This document shows positions 56,601-64,000 of a stretch of DNA of 64,000 bases, one piece after another. Below the pieces are notes generated by a model. The model searched no databases, was not told where the DNA came from, and saw only the letters and a list, made by a program, of their open reading frames with translations. Location: the NCBI GenBank assembly GCA_023634235.1, contig JAMKCF010000012.1, positions 18,423,884 to 18,487,883 of the forward strand, given 5' to 3'. A program made the translations under genes and the position numbers. Each line of letters opens with the position of its first letter. Position 1 is the first letter of the stretch. Origin of the DNA: Pisaster brevispinus. Taxonomy: Eukaryota > Echinodermata > Asteroidea > Forcipulatida > Asteriidae.

Positions 56601-57195
56601 ACATGGCTTGATTCACGGCGAAGTGATGTCAATATTTACACTGCATACAACTCGGCTAACAGCCGCTACATTTCTACCAATAAAAACTGTTTTCGAAATA
56701 CCTTTTCTAGTGAAGTATCGATTCTTGTATAGTCCATTTCCATGCTGTTGATAGTTAGTTAGCTTATTTGCGAAACAGAAATGTAGAGTGAGCTGTTATC
56801 CCTGCTGTTAGTTTGCATAATTGTTTTGACATAACCTTGATAATTTATGTACAGTCATACAACCAAAGAAATACATAACTTAACCCTCCCCCACCCCGAG
56901 GCCCCGTTCGGCTTTCTTCTCTGGCATTTCAATTGAGTCTATGTCAATGTGATGACTTCTTCCCCGTGAAAGCACTGAGCTCATCTGCAATTTTGTTTTG
57001 TCTTTTCTTTTCTTTTAGGAGGTGCCAACAGGAAAAGGCGATAGTGACGAGAATTGCGTAGACTCACACGAGAGTTCACGAGAAACGGACAGAGACGATT
57101 TCAGCAGAGACCATGCGGTCCTCCCAAATGGTGGACTACACGGGTTCACACATGGTGGAAGCGAGGGCGAGTCGCTGGAAGACAAAGAAGCATGA
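43845..57195 (+). CDS. HHEX: HHEX (PRH/Hex) homeobox transcription factor (four coding exons)
   Basis: Spliced CDS is join(43845..44286, 52802..52986, 55938..55988, 57019..57195): 855 nt, 284 aa (human about 270 aa). All introns are GT-AG; phases are 1, 0 and 0. Seen: an N-terminus starting [15 protein letters not shown], an eh1-like motif [10 protein letters not shown] (59-68), a Pro/Tyr-rich repressor region, the HHEX-specific [21 protein letters not shown] (153-173), a homeodomain (167-226) with [11 protein letters not shown] (213-223), and an acidic Ser/Gly-rich tail. The homeodomain is split between Gln209 and Val210 and exon 3 is 51 nt, the layout I recall for vertebrate HHEX. Family knowledge: nuclear repressor acting through Groucho/TLE in endoderm and blood or endothelial lineages. 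Start: ATG 43845 or the adjacent 43848, which has A at -3. The tail (58 aa) is shorter than the human one. Confidence 0.96.
45931..45954. repeat. (TTTG)n microsatellite in HHEX intron 1
   Basis: Six TTTG units followed by G/T-rich sequence. Confidence 0.95.
50585..50623. repeat. (CT)n microsatellite in HHEX intron 1
   Basis: About nineteen uninterrupted CT units. Confidence 0.98.
52700..52776 (-). repeat. tRNA-derived relic just upstream of HHEX exon 2
   Basis: The minus strand has B-box GGTTCGAATCCC (52722-52711) and A-box-like TGGTTAGTCAAACG (52769-52756) at roughly tRNA spacing. The T-stem is badly mismatched, so it is at best a SINE or tRNA pseudogene. Confidence 0.27.
52802..52986 (+). 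CDS. HHEX: HHEX coding exon 2 (first 43 homeodomain residues)
   Basis: The acceptor TTCTTGTGTAG precedes TT, which completes the exon 1 codon as valine. It encodes residues 148-209, from [11 protein letters not shown] to LQLSERQ. The donor is CAG/GTAATT. If this intron is retained, a stop codon is met after six more residues. Confidence 0.95.
52987..55937 (+). other. HHEX intron 2 (2.95 kb, inside the homeodomain)
   Basis: Phase-0 intron splitting the homeodomain between residues 43 and 44. It contains the candidate antisense exon at 54556-54741. A 74-codon plus-strand frame starts with ATG at 54794, and a diverged B-box-like word lies at about 55513. Confidence 0.92.
54556..54741 (-). CDS. 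candidate terminal coding exon of an unidentified antisense gene
   Basis: On the minus strand a T-rich tract ending GGTTTAG (AG at 54743-54742) is followed by 61 sense codons, starting [15 protein letters not shown], and a TGA at 54558-54556. The first 45 or so codons look coding-like, with G/C third bases and few low-complexity runs. The peptide is hydrophilic, and I do not recognise the family. No convincing upstream exon was found; a second minus-strand open frame upstream (about 55015-54785) has no good donor. It could be a nested gene's last exon, a pseudogene fragment or chance. Confidence 0.27.
   Translation of the reverse strand, partial: GDSKTLSDFDNLMNKCMFMSTPDVPHSKNAGNVDHNMDGKPRENRNYKTCPCTDIFDIHVF
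55938..55988 (+). CDS. HHEX: HHEX coding exon 3 (homeodomain recognition helix)
   Basis: A 51-nt micro-exon encoding exactly 17 residues, [17 protein letters not shown]. It is bounded by acceptor TCTCTATAG and donor CAG/GTGAGA, is phase 0 at both ends, and completes the homeodomain. Confidence 0.96.
55989..57018 (+). other. HHEX intron 3 (1.03 kb)
   Basis: Phase-0 intron with GTGAGA and TTTTAG borders. Apart from a high-complexity stretch at 56550-56640 I see nothing notable in it. Confidence 0.92.
57019..57195 (+). CDS. HHEX: HHEX coding exon 4 (acidic C-terminal tail)
   Basis: Follows a strong polypyrimidine tract and TTTTAG. It encodes 58 residues rich in Asp, Glu, Ser and Gly, ending ESLEDKEA, then TGA at 57193-57195. 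The acidic composition matches the family's C-terminal domain, but the sequence is diverged and shorter. Confidence 0.9.
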   Translation, partial: EVPTGKGDSDENCVDSHESSRETDRDDFSRDHAVLPNGGLHGFTHGGSEGESLEDKEA

Positions 57196-57880
57196 TACAA
57201 GTCTATTCTTCTAAAATGCTGCAACAGGCGCTAAAACTCGAAGGACTAAGTCATTCCAACCGATGTCTATTATGAACGCATTCGGACGCTGCCACAAACT
57301 TTTTAGGGCTTTTTAAAATGGTGCGTTTGACGTTCTGAAGATATGGATGAAACTGCTTCGGTTGAAGCGGTGAATTTTTTAATTATGCGATAATTATGAA
57401 CAAGGACGCTTCTACAAGGGGCAAGATCACCAACGGGTGTGTCCTTTATCTGGGTCAGAGGTTGTGTCGTTGTCGTCTCCAGTTTCACTAATAATAGCAA
57501 CCATGGACAAACTGATGTTTCTATGATGCGACATTGTGAACAATTCGGCTCTACAACTTCACAACACTGCTTACGGCTCGGGGCAAATCGGTTCGCTTAG
57601 CACTTTAAGACCTTTATCACGGTGCGGCCACCTTGATTGTCGCCCATTCATATCAATGTAACCAAACCGAGGCTGGACGGGCAATCTGGTTCCTTTGCGT
57701 ACAATGAATATGATCATCCATTACTGCTGTTGGATACGGGGAACATGTAATGACAAAAATGGCGACTTAAAGGTCTATGGAGCTCCCAGTGGCCTAGCAA
57801 TGAATATTTTTACGCTCGCTTTGCTGCTAGCTAGCTTTCATTTTTTGATTAAATAAATATGCTGTGGTGGATGAACCAAC
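57196..57880 (+). other. HHEX 3' UTR (inferred extent)
   Basis: Sequence from the stop codon to just past the first canonical AATAAA. It is more GC-balanced than the surrounding intergenic DNA. The end point is inferred from the hexamer only. Confidence 0.45.
57852..57857 (+). terminator. probable HHEX polyadenylation signal
   Basis: AATAAA about 660 bases after the HHEX stop codon, followed directly by GT-rich sequence (TGCTGTGGTGG). A further AATAAA occurs near 59203, so longer transcripts are possible. Confidence 0.45.
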
Positions 57881-58294
57881 GCGAAATAATAACTTTCCAA
57901 AACATTCTATGTCTGTATAACTCTGGTGTAGACCTTTACCCATTGGAACCCTCTATGAGTAAGCCCATAGAGTTAATTTGTGTGTACTTTTAGCAAGGTC
58001 AACATTCTAGACGTGATCTGTCGGGGCAATTCTACCCATTCAGTGTTGCTGAAATGGTCATCGTCTGTCCCAATTAGAAGAGACAAGGTATCAAACATAA
58101 GTGTCAAGTATCGGGTGGAAATCACAGACTGAAATCTTATGTGGTCATCTCATGACGTCACAATGAGAAAGTGGGAATTGTTTGCGGGTTTGGTTTTGTA
58201 ATTTCTGAGTTTGTAATCGTGTGAAGTAACTCTTTGATCACTAACTGTACATTGCATTAAATTAACACGTTTCACGCATTGTGCTTGCTATACC

Positions 58295-58390
58295 GGCTGG
58301 TACCCTCACACTACGGGCTGGTACCCTCACATTACTGGCCTTTACCCACTCACTACGAGCTGGTACCCTCCCATTACGGACCGGTACCGC
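58295..58390. repeat. degenerate repeat of about 21 bp (GGCTGGTACCCTCAC type)
   Basis: Four to five imperfect units such as GGCTGGTACCCTCACACTAC, one reading GGCCTTTACCCACTCACTAC. Confidence 0.8.
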
Positions 58391-59459
58391 TATGGCAGTC
58401 TTGTTTGTATTTTGCTTAGGTTTAAGCCCATGGACATGCATCAGTAATGTGCCTCTTTAGAGTCAATATTTATCTGTTTTGAAAAAAACAAACGGCAGTT
58501 TTATAGATTTTAAATTTGTATGCATTATCAATTCCGTTTAGTTACAAAGCAAAATACATGTAGTTTGGAGTGGTTTTTCTGCAGCTACTGCTTTCAGAGT
58601 TCTCAAATTCCTGAAATGATTGCAGAAAATGCTAGATGGTTGCAACTGTGTCTGTGTGTACCTTCCCTACTGTCGTTATTTTTCTCGGATGGAGTTCCTG
58701 TATTTATTCTTCACCAAGTGTACATTTGATTTTCAGAAATATGGTTCGGTTAAGTGACCATTAAAAACAAACCAATTTGATATAAATTCGTTCTGAGAAA
58801 TATGTTTGTTTTAAATGACATCTTCTTGGAGAAAACTTTATATTAATCCAAACTTACCCTAAGGCTCCTGTGACCGGACTTGTCTACATAGGTTAGTTTG
58901 AGAAGAATGGTTTGTGAAAACTCGGTTGTAATTCGATAACCACAACTCATTATAAATCTAGGTTATCAAGTAGGAATAAACTTTCTTCGTACGTTTTTAT
59001 ATTGTACACCGTTGACAAGTTTGTCTTTCTGTACTGGGTTTATACGTTATTTAGCACTTAATATTGTATACCTTTATTTTGTATCATAAACACTAGATAT
59101 ACCATGGGTGTACGTCAGACATCGGTGAGGAACAAAATGATGAAGGCGTTACGTTGTTGTTGTAAACAAACTGTGTGTAAGATTATGAATTTTCTAAAAT
59201 TTAATAAATTATATGTTGAGTCAAAGTGAGACAATGCTTCCATGGGTCATTTGTATTGAAAGTCTAATTATTTGGTTATCAATATTTATCCCCAGCCCAA
59301 ACACTCATTTTAAAATTACTTTCTGTTTTGGTTTTTACCTTTCAGACTTCTAGATTTTCTTCCGTATCGAAAAATTGAAGGAATTGTGTGAAATATGAAA
59401 TAATTAATATGAATGACGGAATGGTATTGTAGCATTGAACAAAAATAGGCGATAAACAT

Positions 59460-59545
59460 AAGCGCCATCTTCGAAATATGCCGCAATGCATTTTGGGAAA
59501 CCGAGTACAGTTGAAAAATAAATCAAGCTGTCAAGATGGACGCTG
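59460..59545. promoter_or_regulatory. ZNF143/STAF-like and YY1-like motif cluster (possible promoter)
   Basis: The minus strand reads TTCCCAAAATGCATTGCGG (59500-59481 region), matching the TTCCCANAATGCA core of ZNF143 sites. GCGCCATCTT lies 20 bases before it, CAAGATGGAC follows at about 59531, and CTTCCG (ETS) lies about 120 bases upstream. Such sets are typical of housekeeping promoters. No transcribed exon was identified. Confidence 0.35.
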
Positions 59546-61272
59546 TAGTTTACATACTGTGCCAGGTGTTATACATGTACATTGTACATTGTAGTTCTAT
59601 ACCGCAATGCGTCAAAATTGGAATCCTTTGCGCACCAATCATGCGCATTGGGACATGGATATCCCAGACCATACCGAGCTTGCTCCTCTAGTCTCGATTC
59701 TTCATTGGATCAAGACATCACTCGAACATTTGGAATGATAAAGTGTTTCTTTGTAAGGCAATTTTCTTAAAAGGTAGACGACCTTTGCCATTAATTGAAG
59801 AGGACCCTGATAGTGGAAACCACACAAAAAAATGTTTGAAGGATCTTAGTCCTTGAAACAAACCTATGTGTACGCCGGACAACTGCTCGTCATAAGATCG
59901 CTACATTGACGCTCATTGACGCACTAATGTCACTCTATGACTCAGTTTTCGTAGTACTGATTAAACAGACGTGTCTATGTTTCATCTATGGTGATAGGGA
60001 AGCTATTGAGACTGTCATGTCTGTCACATTGGATCAGCAGTAATCCACTGCCAGTTGTTACCCCGTCTTCAATAAGTTGTCCATTGCTAAATCAAAAGCT
60101 AACCTGCCGTTATAGTCATGAGAGTTTTTCGGTCCATCCCCTCTCTTTGGAGTCTTAATCCAGTGAGTATAAATAAATCGTTCCCAGGGATTTCAAGCTC
60201 TTGCTGCTTGAACGTCAAGAGCAATCTATCCTCACATTTTTCCAAGCAGGCAGTGGATTCCACCTGCAAGGAGAATCTCCCTGAGTGTCCAAGATCAATG
60301 AGTTTTCATCTTGTAGTGTAAAGTCTGTGCAGTTTTGTGATTAGATTTGTATGACCCTTCTTTTTCGTTTTGAGGGGAATTTTATCAGTAATTTATCTTG
60401 TTGAGGTTTAATTGAAAATCAGCCTTTCTTATCGTTGGTTGCTTGTGGGTGCAATTGCAAATTCCAACTTGTTAAACCCTAAATGCCCTACAATCCAACA
60501 ATTTTTTTCAACTATCCTTTTTTTTCTCTTCCAAAATGAGTCGAAATGTTAAACAACATAGAGTACATGTACAATGTACATGTATATGCAACAAAAGTAA
60601 AGGCTCTGATTAATAAATATAGATCTAACGTAGCGACAGTAGAGAGCCCGATCTTTTGTTACCTTCATAGTTTATGTGTTTATAATTGTTCTATAAACTA
60701 TAGCAAATTAAATTTCAAAGTTTGAGTTTTAGGGGCAAATTAAAGACAACCTCAGAGAAGCTTGGATAATAATGGGTACAGATCTTATCATCTGGTCTTT
60801 GCTCTGATCAAAGATAGAGGTTTTATGTCTGCCTGATAATTCAATACGTACTGTCCGCTCACAAGTGTGCATTGTCGCCAAATACCACTCGAAAAACTAG
60901 AACTTGTGTTTTACTAACAACAACAAAATTGATAATCAATCGGTGGCAGTGTTCAATGGTTGGAATAAATAATATGGTATCAGATAGAACGTCGCGATTG
61001 AAACAAGGTGTTCAAAGTACGGATTGATCTAGATTTGAAGGGGGTATAGAAAATGTTTGACGTCATTGAGCGTGGCTGGCATATGAACTTCACTGATGAT
61101 CTCATGTCAGAGTTGTCAAATTGTTTAATAGGCTTGGTAGGATTTTGGCGCCAACTCTATTTAGGAGGGAAGAACTTTTTGACACATTTTGCTGACCTGG
61201 TAATATTTGGGCTAAAGAAGAAAAGGTTCTATCAATAACTCTTTGTATAACTTGAAGTATGAGATTCTGTTG

Positions 61273-61550
61273 ACGTTTATCATTAGTTTACCAAACAAAT
61301 CACGCTCATCGTGTTCCTTAAACACGGTTGTTACGTTTACGATTATCAGTATGGTTTACCATACAAATTACACTCATCGTGTTCCTTTTCGGTTGTTACA
61401 CTTACGTTTATCAGTAGTTTACCATTTACCAAACAAATCATGTTCCTCAAATTCTGTTGTTACGTTTACGTTTACCAGTGGTTTACCATGGTTTCACGCG
61501 CAAATTACCTCATGAGGATATCCCACAAACTTGTTTACGTTTACGTTTAT
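61273..61550. repeat. degenerate tandem repeat of 60-65 bp
   Basis: Units begin ACGTTTA near 61273, 61333, 61398 and 61462 and contain AGTTTACCA, CAAATCA and GTTCCT words. Several overlapping open frames here (61243-61844) are products of the repetition. Confidence 0.75.
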
Positions 61551-62652
61551 TAGAGGACTGTAACTACTGTTGTCATGTTCTAAATCTATACGTTTTGTCG
61601 TCACGTTCACATCGTACTGAATGTTTCCTTACACGTTCACGTTGTTATGCTTACGTTCATCACGCATATCATTCATCACAGTTACGCCATGGTATCAGAC
61701 ATTACGTGTACGGTAATGTTCAAAGCATCGGACTTGGAGCCAAACAGACTTATAGCGTGTAGAGTGGAACGCAATAAGTTCCCCTTTTCTACTCAAGAGA
61801 GATTGATGTGGCCTGGCCAGAGTGTCACCACAAACATATCTTAAATGATGAGTTCCTTCCTTCTTTAAGATGTGATTCAAGTCTCATTTAGTAATAAGGT
61901 AGTTGATGTCTTCAGTCAGTATATCTATGCTCACTTACATAGCGTCTTAGTGCCCCAAGAAGTGTCAGACGATATGATATTGCCAGAAAAATAAATTGAC
62001 TCTTTGATCTGAATGGCTTCTCATATCATGTTTTATGCAGAGTGGAAATAAATCCAATTCCGTCGGAAGCACTGTCATCATACCGGGATCATCATTTCTG
62101 CTATGGACGCCGTTGTTTTTATACTTTTCAGATGATAAATTGGCAATTTTGATGAACTGAGGCCGGCGTTAACACCAGGTTAAAGGTTGTATTAAAGTAA
62201 TTAGAACAGTACAAGCTATGTTTTGTGTTTTAATCGAAAAATGCTTTCGCTGTTTAAAAAACACCGACCTTTCGAAAACTTTGCCCCTTGACTTACTTTC
62301 TTTTTGCTGAAATCGGAATGAATTTGATTTTCACACTTGTTAAATTGAATCATGAAACAAAAGTGTTCCACCTGGCAGGATAAATTAATGTGAGATGAAG
62401 TTATTAAGTATATACATCAAATGCTAAACACACTGAAAGACTTCCAGGCGCTGTTAGAGACAGAGTTTCCTAATAACCCGTCTTTGAATTTAGCAGAAAG
62501 GACTAGATCGTGGGGAGCCTTTCTCAAGACACCTGTTTACAATGTTAGAACTCAATGATGTGACAACAACCTTATGTTAAAACAAATGTCGAACTGTCAA
62601 TATTCATATTATAGTTGATGAATGCTTGGAAAGTGGAAAGGTCGTTTAGTCT

Positions 62653-62693
62653 CAATTGGCGCCAATTGTTTCAACTTAAGTAAATTGGCGGGA
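62653..62693. promoter_or_regulatory. E2F-like palindrome plus E2F consensus site
   Basis: CAATTGGCGCCAATTG is a perfect 16-base palindrome whose centre, TTGGCGCCAA, is E2F-like. TTGGCGGGAA, a good E2F site, follows at 62684. Paired sites of this kind occur at promoters of S-phase genes. Confidence 0.32.
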
Positions 62694-64000
62694 ATTATTT
62701 AGGATTTATTAAGACCGCTCTTGCATTAATATGCCTAAACCATTAATTTTTTTGTAAACAGTTATTCTAAAAGCAATATGTTGGGTTAGTTTTTTGTTTT
62801 AAACGAAATACAAAATATTAAGGCCATTTCTGAACTCAAAAGTTTTGTCAAGTTATCACGGCTGAACGAGTTGATTTTTAAAAAAAGTTACCGTAAAACA
62901 AGGCAGTGAGTCGGCCGTGCAACCAAGCCGCTTGCTAGCTGGCCAGACGGTGCTATTCTTAGCACTCTTTCACTGGCGTCCCAAGCACTCCATGTGCGAA
63001 TGGACTAGAAAAATAAATGATCACTCTTATCATCTACCAATTGATGGTTTATTGAAGTAGGGAAGTGCGGGTTTATGGAAGTGTAAATACACCCATACAC
63101 AACACAATAATAATCAATATTGGGGGCTGGAATTTACGGCAAAATACAGATAAGATAATTTTGTAACTCTGAGATAACGCCAGTCAGCAGTTGAATGCAT
63201 GGTTCAGACAGTTGTTTGATGTTTGAAGTATGTTGTTTTTAGGCGATGGTGGTTTAAAATGGTACATATAGGCCCCCCTAATGTCTCTCAATCATTTTTC
63301 TGTTTTGGATGTGATATTGGTACTAACTGTAGCATATCAAAATAATTGGTATTTCTTTATTTTAATGGAAGATTGTTCCGTACTGGTTGTATCAGGCACA
63401 CAAAGAACATGAACTGAACCTTACCTTGGATGATTCCTGGTATACCATTTTAACATGGACTGCGGTATCAGAAATCCCATCTAATTCACGATGACGAAAT
63501 AGTAAGATTTCAGACGACGACTCTAAAACTGCTGAAGACAAAGAACAGGACCATTACTCTTAAAGGAAAGAAAGTCTGCAAGGCGGTACATATAGACACA
63601 AGGACTTAAGTTCCAGTCAGTAGTGAGATTTAGTCATACAAGTTAATTAAGGAAAAAAATCAATCAATGTGTTGAATCATACGGGATATAACATCCTGAT
63701 TCCATCAATTTTAAACTTTTTTTTTGAATTTAATCAAGATCTAAAATTGGCTTAAAGTGTTCGTTAATACTTTGGGGGGATTGGTGGGTTTTTTCGGGTT
63801 TTTCTTTTTTCTTTTGACGATAGGTATGGTTAAAACTGACTGGAATAATCGTCAAATTTAAAGAGACAAATTATCAAAGCAAGTTTCTACCATGTATTTG
63901 GACTCTGTTCACGGCGTCAAGTTTGTACTAGCTGCGAGCAACAATCCAAAGATATGCAGTGCAAGTATTCTGATAAGTAAACTAATAAGTGAATCGAGCC

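Larger units (their letters stand above)
57881..64000. other. intergenic region downstream of HHEX
   Basis: No complete gene recognised. It holds two small tandem repeats (58295-58390, 61273-61550), a ZNF143/YY1-like cluster (about 59460-59540) and E2F-like sites (62653-62693). A plus-strand frame starting ATG at 63892 stays open to the window edge (36 codons), which is too short to judge. Confidence 0.5.

Noticed and set aside
57054..57275. Plus-strand 73-codon frame overlapping HHEX exon 4
   Set aside because: Out of frame with HHEX; the HHEX reading joins exons 3 and 4 in phase and gives the expected acidic tail.
61243..61844. Overlapping 65-101 codon frames
   Set aside because: They lie in a degenerate 60-65 bp tandem repeat and are open in several frames.

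Overview
This is a 64 kb piece of an animal nuclear genome. It is AT-rich, mostly non-coding, and carries two intron-containing homeobox genes of the NK-like (ANTP-class) group plus repeats. The exon structures, the vertebrate-like homeodomains and the many TACATGTA and GAGGGCGC words suggest a marine invertebrate deuterostome. An echinoderm is my best guess and a hemichordate or cephalochordate is possible; this is inference, because no species-specific marker was read.

Layout. 1-15.6 kb: intergenic, with two inverted-repeat (MITE or foldback-like) elements, a perfect five-copy 61-bp tandem array, degenerate relatives of it, and a few promoter-like motif groups. 15.6-18.6 kb: HMX (NKX5), minus strand, two coding exons. 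18.6-43.8 kb: the region between the two gene starts. It holds a tRNA-like SINE-type sequence, a (CT)n tract, a 1.4 kb polypurine minisatellite, a CTCF-like site, a HES-like palindrome, and a LINE remnant whose C-terminal coding sequence has expanded into about 30 copies of a 37-bp repeat. 43.8-57.2 kb: HHEX, plus strand, four coding exons; its homeodomain is split between exons 2 and 3 and its introns are 8.5, 2.95 and 1.03 kb. 57.2-64 kb: HHEX 3' UTR, then intergenic sequence with ZNF143/YY1-like and E2F-like sites that could mark another gene.

HMX and HHEX are head-to-head, with about 25 kb between their start codons, so they share one upstream region. Both encode homeodomain transcription factors with an N-terminal eh1-like motif that in these families recruits Groucho/TLE co-repressors. 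Human HHEX and HMX2/HMX3 also lie on one chromosome arm (10q) but far apart, so the tight linkage here may be a remnant of the ancestral NK-like cluster.

Besides the two genes, the best protein-coding lead is a minus-strand open frame inside HHEX intron 2 (54556-54741) that follows a good splice acceptor. Most other open frames are chance or repeat-derived.
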